From: Enterobacter wuhouensis
GTDB lineage: Bacteria > Pseudomonadota > Gammaproteobacteria > Enterobacterales > Enterobacteriaceae
NCBI RefSeq assembly: GCF_004331265.1
Contig: NZ_SJOO01000001.1
Location: forward strand, 1 to 64,000
Direction: 5' to 3'
DNA: 64,000 nucleotides
Both the position numbers and the translations under genes were made by a program. Below the pieces are notes generated by a model. It was not told the origin of the DNA. It ran no database searches and saw only the letters and a list, made by a program, of their open reading frames with translations. Of this stretch, positions 30,509 to 43,457 are shown one piece after another (positions within the stretch are counted from its first letter, which is position 1; each line of letters opens with the position of its first letter).

Positions 30509-31246
30509 TCAACTGTAGAAACTTTGCGCCAGGGAACTCACCAGCAGCTGCCAGCCGTCCACCAGCACGAAGAGCATGATCTTGAAGGGCAGGGCAATGG
30601 TGGCGGGCGGCACCATCATCATGCCCAGCGCCATCAGGACGCTCGCGATAACCAGGTCGATAATCAGGAACGGGATAAAGATCGTAAAGCCAATCTGGAA
30701 GGCGGTCTTCAGCTCGCTGGTCACGTAGGCGGGCAGCAGAATACGCATAGGCACGGCTTCAGGCCCCTGCAGCTCGCCCGTGTTGGCAAGCCGGGCAAAC
30801 AGCGCTAAATCCGCCTCGCGCGTTTGACGCAGCATAAATTCGCGCAGCGGCTGCGCCCCTTTTTCCAGCGCGACCTGCATCGAGATTTTATCTTCACTGA
30901 ACGGCTGATAGGCGTCGGTATAAATCTTATCGATCACCGGCGACATAATGAAAAATGTCAGAAACAGGGCCAGGCCAAGCAGCACCTGGTTCGGGGGGGC
31001 GGAAGGCGTACCCAGCGCGTTACGCAGCAGGCCAAAGACGATAATGATGCGGGTGAAGCTGGTCATCATCAGCAGGATCGCCGGAATAAAGGTCAGCGAG
31101 GTGATGAATACCAGGGTCTGTACCGGGAGCGACCAGCTTTGCCCGCCACCGGCCATCGGCGTCGATATCAGGCCCGGCAGTTGCGCGTGCGCGGCAGGCG
31201 CGAACAGGACAAGACCCGCAAGCGTAAGGGATAACAAACGGCGCAT
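30509..31246 (-). CDS. fliP: FliP, flagellar export gate protein
   Basis: 245 residues, made with a cleavable signal peptide (1-21, ending PAAHA), followed by membrane helices. Signatures: [25 protein letters not shown] region and [22 protein letters not shown]. It overlaps fliO by one base. Confidence 0.95.
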   Translation of the reverse strand: MRRLLSLTLAGLVLFAPAAHAQLPGLISTPMAGGGQSWSLPVQTLVFITSLTFIPAILLMMTSFTRIIIVFGLLRNALGTPSAPPNQVLLGLALFLTFFIMSPVIDKIYTDAYQPFSEDKISMQVALEKGAQPLREFMLRQTREADLALFARLANTGELQGPEAVPMRILLPAYVTSELKTAFQIGFTIFIPFLIIDLVIASVLMALGMMMVPPATIALPFKIMLFVLVDGWQLLVSSLAQSFYS

Positions 31247-31620
31247 CAGGATCTCCCGGAACGCTTTAGCAAACTCTTCATCACGGACTGAAAATCCGCA
31301 GGGACTTCTGCGCTCTCGTCACCGGTTTGGGGTGCAGGCGGCAGTTTATGTAATACGCTGATATTGGAGGACGTCACGCCCAGAACCAGACGGGCGTCCT
31401 CGACCTCGACGATGACCACGCGCTCGCGCGGCCCCAGCGACGCGCTGGCGCTGACCTTCAGCCCGCGAGTGCCGGCGGTTTTACCCGCCAGGCCAAAACG
31501 CTTTGCCAGCCAGGCCGCGATAAGAATAAAGGCAATAATACCGAACAGCGCGCCGCTCACCTGGAGCAGCGGTGAACCGGGAACGGCAGAGGGTTGTGAT
31601 ACTGTTGCCTGGGTTTTCAT
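31246..31620 (-). CDS. fliO: FliO, FliP-complex assembly factor
   Basis: 124-residue bitopic membrane protein (helix about 22-42) with a cytoplasmic tail ([21 protein letters not shown]) that helps assemble FliP rings. Length and position are typical. Confidence 0.93.
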   Translation of the reverse strand: MKTQATVSQPSAVPGSPLLQVSGALFGIIAFILIAAWLAKRFGLAGKTAGTRGLKVSASASLGPRERVVIVEVEDARLVLGVTSSNISVLHKLPPAPQTGDESAEVPADFQSVMKSLLKRSGRS

Positions 31621-31622
31621 TC

Positions 31623-32036
31623 TTAACGGCTCAGACGACGCATACGTTCAGAGGGGGTAATGATGTCGGTAATACGCACGCCGTATTTATCGGCGACGAC
31701 CACGACCTCACCCTGGGCAATCAGATAACCATTGATCAGAATGTCCAGCGGCTCGCCCGCTAAACCGTCCAGCGCCACCACGGAACCCTGCGTCAGGCGC
31801 AGCAGCTCTTTAATGGTCATGCGGGTGCGGCCCAGCTCTACGGTCAGCTTAACCGGGATATCCATAATCAGGTCGATATCCTGCAGCGTGCCGCTCACGT
31901 CGCCGCCGCCCAGCTGCTGGAATACCGCATCCGCCGCGCTTTTGCTCGGGGTGGATTGTTGCTCGTTTAACGCGTCAGCCCACAGATCGTCCAGTGCTCC
32001 GCTGTTCTCATCGGACGGATTGTTCATGTCACTCAT
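31623..32036 (-). CDS. fliN: FliN, flagellar motor switch C-ring protein
   Basis: 137 residues; the C-terminal SpoA domain (about 55-130) holds IPVKLTVELGRTRMTIKELL and GEVVVVADKYGVRI. With FliM and FliG it forms the C ring. It overlaps fliM by 4 bases. Confidence 0.95.
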   Translation of the reverse strand: MSDMNNPSDENSGALDDLWADALNEQQSTPSKSAADAVFQQLGGGDVSGTLQDIDLIMDIPVKLTVELGRTRMTIKELLRLTQGSVVALDGLAGEPLDILINGYLIAQGEVVVVADKYGVRITDIITPSERMRRLSR

Positions 32037-33037
32037 TTGGGCTGTTCCTCATTCAGCGAATTCAATATCGGGTTGATCAAGTGCTCAACGCGTAACGCAT
32101 ACTGGCCGTTAAGTGTGCCGTACTGACTGGTCAGAACCGGGACACCATCCACATGGGCAATAATGCGGTCGGGTTTTTCTATCGGCAGCACGTCGCCGGG
32201 TTGTAATTTCAGTATCTGGGATAGCCGCAGCGGGATATCGGCAAAGCTCGCGATCAGCTCAAGCTGCGAGTGCTGCACCTGGCGCACCAGGTTTTCGCGC
32301 CAGTTCTGATCTTCGTGACGAGAGTTTTCCAGCGGCGGGTTAACCAGCAGCTCGCGCAGCGGTTCGATCATGCTGAACGGCAGGCAGATGTTGAACTCGC
32401 CGGTCAGGTTGCCGATCTCCACGTGGAACGGGGTATTCACGACGATATCGTTCGGCGAGGTGGTGATATTGGTAAATTTCACCTGCATCTCGGAACGCAC
32501 GTACTCCACTTCCAGCGGGTTAATCGCCTTCCACGCGTCGCTATAGGACTCCAGCGCCAGCTTCAGCATGCGGTTAATGACGCGCTGCTCGGTATGGGTA
32601 AACTCGCGGCCTTCCACTTTGGTCGGGAAACGTCCGTCGCCGCCGAACAGGTTATCCACCGCAATGAACACCAGGCTTGGCGAGAACACCACCAGACCCG
32701 TGCCGCGCAGCGGCTTCAGATGGATCAGGTTAAGGTTGGTCGGCACCGGCAGGTTGCGGGCAAACTCGTGGTACGGCTGAATGCGGATCGCGCCGACGGT
32801 GATATCCGGACTACGTCGCAGCAGGTTAAACAACCCCATACGGAACTGACGCGCAAAACGTTCGTTGATGATCTCCAGCGCCTGCAGACGTTCACGCACC
32901 ACGCGGCGCTGGGTATTCGGGTCATAGGGACGAATATTATCGTCGCCCGTCAGCCCCGGCTGGGGATCGTCACTCTTATCGCTGTCGCCGTTAAGCAACG
33001 CATCGATTTCTGCCTGTGAAAGAATACTGTCGCCCAT
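32033..33037 (-). CDS. fliM: FliM, flagellar motor switch protein
   Basis: 334 residues: N-terminal CheY-P-binding peptide (SQAEIDALL, 7-15), middle domain for FliG contact (about 45-230) and C-terminal SpoA domain. Follows fliL by 4 bases. Confidence 0.96.
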   Translation of the reverse strand: MGDSILSQAEIDALLNGDSDKSDDPQPGLTGDDNIRPYDPNTQRRVVRERLQALEIINERFARQFRMGLFNLLRRSPDITVGAIRIQPYHEFARNLPVPTNLNLIHLKPLRGTGLVVFSPSLVFIAVDNLFGGDGRFPTKVEGREFTHTEQRVINRMLKLALESYSDAWKAINPLEVEYVRSEMQVKFTNITTSPNDIVVNTPFHVEIGNLTGEFNICLPFSMIEPLRELLVNPPLENSRHEDQNWRENLVRQVQHSQLELIASFADIPLRLSQILKLQPGDVLPIEKPDRIIAHVDGVPVLTSQYGTLNGQYALRVEHLINPILNSLNEEQPK

Positions 33038-33041
33038 GTCG

Positions 33042-33512
33042 TTACCGCAGAATGAAGGCTGTATACAGAACGTCAGTGACTTCCTGCTTAGGTTGGCCGT
33101 TTACCAGCGGGGTCGCCAGCGTTTGCTTAATGGCATCGACCAGTTTTTGCTTACCGTCATCGGTAGCGAGCGTAGACGCGTCCTGGCGAGAGAACAGCAG
33201 CAGCAGACGGCTGCGCACTTCCGGAAGATAGTCGTTCAGACGAGCACGGGTCGCTTCGTCCTTCAGGCGCAGGGTGATACCCACATAAAGCACGCGATCC
33301 GCATCGCCCAGGTTCACGGTAAAGGTATCCAGAGGGAAGAATACCGGTGCCGGCGGCGGAGGGGGTTCAGCTTTGGCTGACGCAGTGGAAGGTTCCTGCT
33401 GCATACGCCAGTAACTGTAGCCCGCGGTAGCGCAGGCGGCGAGCGTGATCAACACCAGCAGCGGGATCCAGATGGAACGCTTACTTTTTTTGGTGATAGC
33501 GGAGTCAGTCAT
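33042..33512 (-). CDS. fliL: FliL, stator-associated flagellar protein
   Basis: 156 residues with one N-terminal helix (about 16-34), a proline-rich linker (PPPPPAP) and a periplasmic stomatin-like domain. It promotes torque by contacting the MotAB stator. First gene of fliLMNOPQR. Confidence 0.95.
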   Translation of the reverse strand: MTDSAITKKSKRSIWIPLLVLITLAACATAGYSYWRMQQEPSTASAKAEPPPPPAPVFFPLDTFTVNLGDADRVLYVGITLRLKDEATRARLNDYLPEVRSRLLLLFSRQDASTLATDDGKQKLVDAIKQTLATPLVNGQPKQEVTDVLYTAFILR

Positions 33513-33549
33513 CTGATACGAGCTTCCTGTTTCGGTACAGCTTAATACG

Positions 33550-33604
33550 GTGATTATCCCGTGTCCGCCTTATCTCAAAGCGTGGAAAAGACGGGGATAA
33601 TCAC
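33550..33604. repeat. Long inverted repeat between fliK and fliL
   Basis: GTGATTATCCCGT (33550-33562) and ACGGGGATAATCAC (33591-33604) are inverted copies with one extra base, loop about 28. It may act as a processing or attenuation hairpin between the two flagellar transcripts. Confidence 0.55.
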
Positions 33605-33618
33605 GCTACCTCTGGCGT

Positions 33619-34842
33619 TTAGGCGAAGATATCTACCGCGCCGTTGCCGCGCGCGGCGGATTGCAAGGCCGCCGGGACAGCCAGCAGCTCGTCATTTTCG
33701 TCGTTAAAACCCTGCTGGCCGGAGCGTGAAGACTGTTGCTGCTGCTGAGAAGCAGACTGCTGCTGGCCGGAGAAACTCTCGCTGCTGACGCTGCTTTGTG
33801 ACAGCTGTATACCGCTTTCCGCCAGCGACGTGCGCAGCATCGGTATAGCCGCCTCCAGCGCCGCGCGCACGTGGCTGTGCGGGGACATCATCTGCAGCTG
33901 GGCCTGGTTATCGTCCAGCTTGAGCGAGATCTGCACCTGGCCGAGATCGTCCGGATGTAAACGCAGCTCCGCCGTCTGCTGGCCCTGCTTCGTGAACAGC
34001 GTGATGTGCTGGCTCAGGTTCTGCTGCCATTCTGGCGTGCCCAGCGGCTGGCTGAGTACGGGTGCCGTGGCGACGGTGGCGGCAGGCTGGGCGGTTGCCT
34101 GGCTCGTGACGACAGGGGCCAGCGTGGCCGTCGGCGCTGTTGTGGAAGAGGCGCTGGCGAGATCCTGCTTCTCTGCCGCGACGGCGACAGCCGGTGTCGC
34201 CGGCACGCTGGCGGGTACGGCGGTATCGACGTTTTGTGCCTGATACGGCGCGGCGGTCTGCGCTTTTTCATGGCCCGTCAGCGCGTTGCTCAGGGTCGGC
34301 TGCCCCGCACTCTTTTGCGTCAGCGCGGCGGCGGGCAGGGCTGAGATGTCGCTACTGCCTTCTGCCCGTGGCGTGACGGGTGTGGTCGTCTGCTGGTGCG
34401 GCAGCATGGCCATCAGCGCGCTCAAGCCCGCAAGCTCTTCTTCGCTGAGGTCGGTTTTCGCGTCGTCTTTTGCCGCGGACGTGGTCAGCGACTTGAGGGC
34501 ATCGCCGTGAGAGGTGGGCATCAGCCCGGACGCGAGCGTTTGCAGCGAGGTGGCCTGCAGCGCGTCATCGTCCGTCAGCGTCGTCTGACGAGCGAGCAAA
34601 TCGGCAATTTTTGCCTGCAGGGTGGTATTTCCCTCGGCGTCCTGCGCGACCTTAGAGAGCTTGCCGCCTGCGGCTTTCAGATCGGCCAGCGTCAGCGGCG
34701 CCTCTTTGCCCTGAGCGCTTGCGTCGGACAATGCGCCCGCCAGCAGCGCAAGAAAGTCTTGTGCGCCGTCGGCCCCTTTACCCGTCTGCGCGCCGCCTGA
34801 CGTATCGCTGTCGGTCATCAGCAGTTGTTGCAGTGTGATCAT
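33619..34842 (-). CDS. fliK: FliK, flagellar hook-length control protein
   Basis: 407 residues, longer than E. coli FliK (375). A long Ala/Thr/Gln-rich flexible middle acts as the ruler, and the C-terminal substrate-switch domain (about 275-360) has [18 protein letters not shown], followed by a Gln/Ser-rich tail. It switches export from hook to filament subunits by contacting FlhB. It overlaps fliJ by 4 bases. Confidence 0.93.
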   Translation of the reverse strand: MITLQQLLMTDSDTSGGAQTGKGADGAQDFLALLAGALSDASAQGKEAPLTLADLKAAGGKLSKVAQDAEGNTTLQAKIADLLARQTTLTDDDALQATSLQTLASGLMPTSHGDALKSLTTSAAKDDAKTDLSEEELAGLSALMAMLPHQQTTTPVTPRAEGSSDISALPAAALTQKSAGQPTLSNALTGHEKAQTAAPYQAQNVDTAVPASVPATPAVAVAAEKQDLASASSTTAPTATLAPVVTSQATAQPAATVATAPVLSQPLGTPEWQQNLSQHITLFTKQGQQTAELRLHPDDLGQVQISLKLDDNQAQLQMMSPHSHVRAALEAAIPMLRTSLAESGIQLSQSSVSSESFSGQQQSASQQQQQSSRSGQQGFNDENDELLAVPAALQSAARGNGAVDIFA

Positions 34843-35282
34843 TCCGGTTTCCTCATTGATGCGCGCTGGGCAAACTCATCCATTTTCTTCTGATCCTGAC
34901 GGTTTTCCGCCAGGGTTGCGGCCGCGATCTGCCTGTCCTGTAACGTCTGCCAGGCCTGCAGCCGCTGCTTTTTCTCGCGCCAGAAATTGAGCGCGGTGTC
35001 GACTTTTTGCGTCCACTGGTTCAGCTGCTGGCGATGCTGCTCAATCGCCTTTTCCAGGGTCTGGATAAACTGCTGATAGTTAATCCAGCGCTGGCTGCCA
35101 ATGCCCTGCGTCATGTCGGTATTCAGGCTGGTGCGATACTCGTGCTGGTAGTCGATTAACATCTTCAGCTGCTCTTCCGCCTGCTGGCACCCGCGCCGCA
35201 TTGCGCCAAGCTGCAGTGCGGCATCATCCACTTCTTTTTCAGCCAGATCTTTTAGCGTTGATAACGCGCTATTTTGCGCCAT
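34839..35282 (-). CDS. fliJ: FliJ, flagellar export chaperone/stalk
   Basis: 147-residue, almost fully helical coiled-coil protein that inserts in the FliI hexamer and links it to FlhA. Usual length and position, 21 bases after fliI. Confidence 0.95.
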   Translation of the reverse strand: MAQNSALSTLKDLAEKEVDDAALQLGAMRRGCQQAEEQLKMLIDYQHEYRTSLNTDMTQGIGSQRWINYQQFIQTLEKAIEQHRQQLNQWTQKVDTALNFWREKKQRLQAWQTLQDRQIAAATLAENRQDQKKMDEFAQRASMRKPE

Positions 35283-35303
35283 AACCTTCGCCCTCCACCT
35301 GTG

Positions 35304-36673
35304 TTACGCCTGCGGGAAAATCAGCTCCAGAGCCTGGATCGAGTCATCCCAGTCGGCGCGTTCAAAAATACCCTGTTGCAAAAACGCCTCCAGCTGCGGC
35401 CACAGGGTAATCGCTTTGTCGAGCATCGGGTCGCTGCCTTTGGCATACGCCCCGACGCTCACCAGGTCGCGGTTGCGCTGGAAGCTGGAGAGCAGTTGTT
35501 TGAAGTTACGCACGCGGGCGTAGTGCTTCTCGGTTATCAGCGCCGTCATTGCGCGGCTGATGGACGCTTCAATATCGATGGCCGGATAGTGCCCGGCTTC
35601 GGCCAGACGGCGCGACAGCACGATGTGACCGTCGAGGATCGCACGCGCGGAGTCGGCAATCGGGTCCTGCTGGTCATCGCCTTCGGTCAGCACCGTATAA
35701 AACGCGGTGATAGAGCCGCCGCCGCTGATGCCGTTCCCCGCACGCTCAACCAGCGCCGGGAGCTTGGCAAAAACCGAGGGCGGATAGCCTTTGGTCGCGG
35801 GCGGTTCGCCGATGGCCAGCGCGATTTCACGCTGCGCCATCGCGTAACGGGTCAGGGAGTCCATGATCAGCAGGACGTGCTGGCCGCGGTCGCGAAAATC
35901 TTCGGCGATGCGGGTCGCGTAGGCGGCACCCTGCATACGCAGTAAGGGTGATACATCCGCCGGGGCGGCGATCACCACCGAGCGGGCGCGGCCTTCCGCA
36001 CCCAGAATGTTTTCGATGAAGTCTTTCACTTCGCGCCCACGCTCGCCGATCAGCCCGACGACGATCACATCGGCCTGGGTATAGCGCGCCATCATGCCGA
36101 GCAGCACCGACTTACCGACGCCAGAACCGGCGAACAGGCCCATACGCTGACCGCGCCCCACGGTGAGGAGGGCGTTGATCGGACGCACGCCGGTATCCAG
36201 CACGTGTTCGATGGGGGTACGCTGCAGGGGGTTAAACGGCTGGGTGATCAGCGCGCCGGTTTCGGTGGTGTCCGGGGAGGGCAGGCCGTCGAGCGGCTTG
36301 CCGCTGCCGTCCAGCACGCGCCCCAGCAGGGCCGGACCGAGCGGTAACTGCTTGCCGCTCTGCAGACCGTCGCCGGAACTGTTTTTCGCATAAACGCGCG
36401 CGCCGGGCAGGATGCCTTCCACCTCTTCAAGCGGCATCAGGAACAGGCGCTGGCCGTTAAACCCGACCACTTCGCTTTCGACTTCACGCATTTCCAGCCC
36501 GTCCTGACGTTCAATCACGCAGGTTGCGCCCAGCGGGAGCTGGAGGCCGGTCGCTTCGAGCACCAGGCCGGTCGCGCGGGTTAATCGCCCGTAACGACGA
36601 ACGGACGGCAGCTGGGCCATCTTCGTCTCAAAATTATCGAGGGTGTTGAGCCAGCGCGTAAGGCGTGCGGTCA

Positions 36674-36674
<1 letters not shown>
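35304..36674 (-). CDS. fliI: FliI, flagellar export ATPase
   Basis: 456-residue F1-beta-like ATPase. Walker A is in [14 protein letters not shown], Walker B in [14 protein letters not shown], and [14 protein letters not shown] is near the end. I place the start at 36674 ([10 protein letters not shown]), matching E. coli FliI and giving a TGATG overlap with the fliH stop; the frame extends ten codons further upstream into fliH. Confidence 0.95.
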
Positions 36675-40044
<3,370 letters not shown>

Positions 40045-40272
40045 TGCGCACCTCTTAAATCCTGGTGGTTTACGTTATTCGTGTAGAGAAACAAAACTGA
40101 CTCCCGGGTCGGCAAACACGACAAAAGTTCCATACTGATGGCCCTGCCATTATTTGATGATTCGGGATTTTCTATGCGTCAAATAACCTGGTTTTTTAAC
40201 GCTATTTACCGCCATTATCTGATTGACAAGCTGTTAGTCTTGACCGGGTAAAAAACCATCCAGGGGAAAGAC
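40045..40272. promoter_or_regulatory. Divergent fliF/fliE promoter region
   Basis: 228 gene-free bases between divergent class 2 flagellar genes. FlhDC-dependent promoters for both directions are expected from E. coli; I could not place the sites with confidence. Confidence 0.5.
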
Positions 40273-40587
40273 ATGGCTATACAGGGCATTGAAGGGGTAA
40301 TCAGTCAGCTGCAGGCAACCGCGATGACGGCCCGTAACCAGAACGTGATGGACGAGCAGCCCACCATCAGCTTTGCGGGGCAACTGAACGCCGCCCTGGA
40401 CCGTATTAGCGATAAACAAACCGCGGCGCGTACTCAGGCGGAGAAGTTTACCCTGGGTGAACCGGGCGTGGCGCTGAACGATGTGATGGCCGATCTGCAA
40501 AAAGCGTCGGTGTCCCTGCAGATGGGGATTCAGGTGAGGAATAAGCTGGTGTCGGCCTATCAGGAAATGATGGGCATGCAGGTTTAG
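40273..40587 (+). CDS. fliE: FliE, MS-ring/rod junction protein
   Basis: 104 residues, usual length, with the helical C-terminal rod motif ([13 protein letters not shown]) intact. RBS AGGGGAAAG. The prophage begins just after its stop, so integration did not break the gene. Confidence 0.96.
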   Translation: MAIQGIEGVISQLQATAMTARNQNVMDEQPTISFAGQLNAALDRISDKQTAARTQAEKFTLGEPGVALNDVMADLQKASVSLQMGIQVRNKLVSAYQEMMGMQV

Positions 40588-40613
40588 GTTATCTAACCTA
40601 ATGATATTTATTA

Positions 40614-41909
40614 TTAATAATCATCCGATCCCACTGCGTGGGGCATGGATGGGGCAAACTCACTCAATTTCTGGTTGAGGATGAGTACCTGGTCCTGGTT
40701 ATTTTCAGCCATCCAGGATCCGTATACCCGGTAAACCATTTGCGCGTCGGTGTGGCCCATTTGCTTCGCGATGAAGTTCGGGTTCGCACCGGCAGCTAAC
40801 GACCAGCATGCATACGTGTGTCGGGACTGGTATGCTCTGCGATAGCGAATCCCGGCGCGTCGCATTGCCGCTTCCCACGACTGGTTAATCGATCCCACTG
40901 CGTAATGATGCCCGGCACGGCCATTACGTGATGCAATCTGCGGGTTGAACACGAACGTGCACGGATGCACATCGGTGCGGCCATATTCGCGCAGTTTCAC
41001 CTCAACCTGATACTGCTTACCCAGGCGGGTTAATTCAGCCTGATTCTTCAGCACGTCGATAGCTGGCTGAATGAGGTTGATGATGCGGTCCGTTCCGGCC
41101 TCCGTTTTCGGAAGGGTGAACTCCTTCGTTAACGTGTGGTTCCGTCGGATCATCATCGTACCCGCTTTCAGGTCGATATCTTCCCAGGCCAGCGACACGA
41201 GTTCGCCGTGGCGCACACCGGTGTAGACGGCCAGCGACCACATGTTTTTCAGTTGCTGATTAGCGCAGGCGTTAATCATCCTGACGAACTCATCACGCGT
41301 CAGCGGGTCAGGCTCGCAGCGCGACCGCTTAAGAAGGGCTATCCCAGTGAACGGGCTCGCCCGGACATACCCGCTGTCAGCGGCAAACTTAAACATCCCG
41401 CCCATGATCTTCATGTAGTTGTTGACCGTTCTGACGGAGCGACCTCTTACCGGCGTTTTCTGTCCTGCCTTCAGGGTGTGATAACCGGTCAGCAATTCCT
41501 TCCTGATAAACAGCAGATCTTCCTGCGTTACTGCAGATACCAGCCTGTCACCGCCGATCCTTGGTACCATGTTGCGCGCTATAGATGAATAGCGAGACAT
41601 CGCGTTGGTGCTGATCTCCATGCGTTTCAGTTCAAGCCACTTGTTAGCCAGCTCCAGCACGGTGATTTCCTTGCTCTCTACCCCAAACTTTCTCAGGTTC
41701 GGTGAATCTGGAAACTGGGCGGCATAGTTGAAGTTACCTGTCTTTATCGAAAAGCACACCGACGCGCGCAGCTCGCCAGCGATCTTTCTGTTTTTTGGTG
41801 TATCCGGCACGCCGAGGCTTTCACGCACCCGGCTTCCTTTATAGATGAACCATATGCGGAGCGTACCGCCATGATTCTCCACGCCTGTTGGGTATGCTGA
41901 CTTAGCCAT
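40614..41909 (-). CDS. int: Tyrosine-recombinase integrase
   Basis: 431-residue phage integrase: N-terminal arm-binding part (about 1-75), core-binding domain (about 85-185) and catalytic domain (about 200-420). Catalytic residues: Arg in YTGVRHGELVSL, Arg-His in YQSRHTYACW, His in MGHTD and nucleophile Tyr in MVYRVYGSW. The first His of the usual HxxR box is Tyr here, a variant seen in some phage integrases. It is transcribed toward the attachment site, as in lambda. Confidence 0.94.
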   Translation of the reverse strand: MAKSAYPTGVENHGGTLRIWFIYKGSRVRESLGVPDTPKNRKIAGELRASVCFSIKTGNFNYAAQFPDSPNLRKFGVESKEITVLELANKWLELKRMEISTNAMSRYSSIARNMVPRIGGDRLVSAVTQEDLLFIRKELLTGYHTLKAGQKTPVRGRSVRTVNNYMKIMGGMFKFAADSGYVRASPFTGIALLKRSRCEPDPLTRDEFVRMINACANQQLKNMWSLAVYTGVRHGELVSLAWEDIDLKAGTMMIRRNHTLTKEFTLPKTEAGTDRIINLIQPAIDVLKNQAELTRLGKQYQVEVKLREYGRTDVHPCTFVFNPQIASRNGRAGHHYAVGSINQSWEAAMRRAGIRYRRAYQSRHTYACWSLAAGANPNFIAKQMGHTDAQMVYRVYGSWMAENNQDQVLILNQKLSEFAPSMPHAVGSDDY

Positions 41910-41954
41910 TATTCCCTCCTGACGTCCAAGAGCCCGCTAAGCATAAACGGATCT

Positions 41955-42200
41955 TCATTGGCGCGCACCTGGCTGTTTCTTTGACATGCTCTCAACCCAC
42001 TGGTCGACAGCCTTGCGGTTGTACATGCATTCGCTGTTTTTCTTCGGTACGCCGTCCGGTGAGACGTGAAGGTATTCCCGGCCTACCATCCAGCATTTTT
42101 TGCGGGCCCGCTCGATAGTGCCCGGGCGAAGGCCGGTAATCTCGACGAGCTTTTCTTCGGTTACCCAGTCGTTGGGCACGATTAAGGTCATTTCGCTCAT
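41955..42200 (-). CDS. xis: Excisionase-type DNA-binding protein
   Basis: 81-residue basic protein upstream of int, with a winged-helix-like start (VTEEKLVEITGLRPGTIERARKK) typical of recombination directionality factors. The ATG at 42200 has GGAGAC before it. It is 45 bases from int and probably in the same transcript. Role inferred from family look and position. Confidence 0.78.
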   Translation of the reverse strand: MSEMTLIVPNDWVTEEKLVEITGLRPGTIERARKKCWMVGREYLHVSPDGVPKKNSECMYNRKAVDQWVESMSKKQPGARQ

Positions 42201-42214
42201 GGGTGTCTCCAGGC

Positions 42215-42245
42215 AATAAAAAACCGCCACAATGGGCGGTTTATT
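42215..42245 (-). terminator. Terminator between membrane-protein gene and xis
   Basis: Perfect 8-bp stem AAACCGCC/GGCGGTTT with a 6-base loop and a T-rich run on the minus strand. Antitermination would be needed for PL transcripts to reach xis-int. Confidence 0.75.
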
Positions 42246-42260
42246 TTCAAACTCTAAATT

Positions 42261-42734
42261 TCACCGTAACTGTTTTTTATAGAACTCTGATATGGATTGC
42301 ATTTTTTCTAATGGTACGACATTAGAAAATTCTTTATTTTTCCCATCAATCTTTAAATCTTCAAATATTGAATGGTGGAGGGAGTATACGAAGTACTCCT
42401 TGAAGTTAATTTTCTTCACATTGTTGGTGTTTATAAAGAAATCAAACTTCAGAAGATGTTTGTAGCGTTTATCAATTCTTTTAATATCTGCAATGGAAAG
42501 ATAAAGCAAAGAAATTATTCTAAGTGTCTCTCCAATGTTTTCCTCTTTTAAAGGCACTTTATAATTATGTCTTACGACAATTTGATTACATTCATCTGCT
42601 TTTTTTGTGAGTGAGTCAATAATTTGCTTATCTAAAGCATCACTTCTATTTTGATAACCTACATAAGCATTTATTGCAGCGGCTATTGCTGCGCAAGAGG
42701 CTGCAATGGCTGAGAAAGTAGCGGGCTCTAACAT
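42261..42734 (-). CDS. AT-rich small membrane-anchored protein, unknown
   Basis: 157 residues: a hydrophobic Ala/Ile-rich N-terminal helix (about 5-27, ATFSAIAASCAAIAAAI) and a basic, helical cytoplasmic part. Composition is far more A+T-rich than its neighbours, as is common for accessory cargo (moron) genes. It is followed by its own terminator. I do not recognise the family; a role in superinfection exclusion or defence is only a guess from position and shape. Confidence 0.65.
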   Translation of the reverse strand: MLEPATFSAIAASCAAIAAAINAYVGYQNRSDALDKQIIDSLTKKADECNQIVVRHNYKVPLKEENIGETLRIISLLYLSIADIKRIDKRYKHLLKFDFFINTNNVKKINFKEYFVYSLHHSIFEDLKIDGKNKEFSNVVPLEKMQSISEFYKKQLR

Positions 42735-43011
42735 TGATCTTCTCTTTTTATGGATGAAAATATGCAGTTTACTATAACCATTACCTTATATGAATGTAAG
42801 CATGCTTACAACTACTCATAAAGACATTAATATGATGTTTTTTTCAAGTTAGGGCTGCTTATCTTGTCACTTTCAAATCCCATGGTATAGCAGGGGTAGG
42901 ATATTTATCAGGATATCAAGCGATGATTACCCGATTGTACGTTGCGTTTAGGTTGGAAAACGGTAATGGTCTGTTCGTGCATCATTTCTTCAAGAGCACT
43001 GACTTGATCGA

Positions 43012-43242
43012 TTATTCGTTCATGTTTACACCCAGCTTCCCTGTCACGTTGCGTATAACGGCGCTTAAACGTAATGCCTGCAGGCGCCGATCGACGAAGC
43101 GGTAGGGGTATGATTTCCCTTTCGCAGTGGCTATGCATTCTGATTCATTTAAAACATCTCGGACGTAAATCTTATTGAAAGGGATTGGATTATCGCCGAT
43201 TTTGTTGAGGATTAGACCATCCAGTTCTATATGTTTGCTCAT
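43012..43242 (-). CDS. Small phage protein, unknown
   Basis: 76 residues, no recognised domain. The start overlaps the preceding gene's stop in an ATGA, indicating coupled translation in the left operon. The 277 bases that follow up to 42735 hold no convincing gene. Confidence 0.6.
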   Translation of the reverse strand: MSKHIELDGLILNKIGDNPIPFNKIYVRDVLNESECIATAKGKSYPYRFVDRRLQALRLSAVIRNVTGKLGVNMNE

Positions 43243-43457
43243 TGCTCGGCTCCAAACCGCCCGTTAAGGCGGCCAGTTTTGACGACGAACTCCAGGAGGG
43301 TAACTCCCAGAGCTTCAATTTTCTTGTGATGCTTGTTGATGATGGGAGGCACCGTTTCGTTCCAGTTTGGCTTTGGTTTCTTGCGCATGGCCTGTTGGAT
43401 TTCCTCGGTGCAGCGGCGGCAGGCGGCGCGGATGGCGTTTACATTTGCTGGCGTCAT
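43239..43457 (-). CDS. Small phage protein, unknown
   Basis: 72 residues, basic, with two cysteines in an N-terminal RAACRRCTEE stretch. The ATG overlaps the 3' end of the C5-methyltransferase gene by 4 bases. Function unknown. Confidence 0.62.
   Translation of the reverse strand: MTPANVNAIRAACRRCTEEIQQAMRKKPKPNWNETVPPIINKHHKKIEALGVTLLEFVVKTGRLNGRFGAEQ

Noticed and set aside
42908..43138. 76-codon ORF overlapping the gene at 43012-43242
   Set aside because: The other frame has ATGA coupling with its neighbour and better composition; this one is a shadow.
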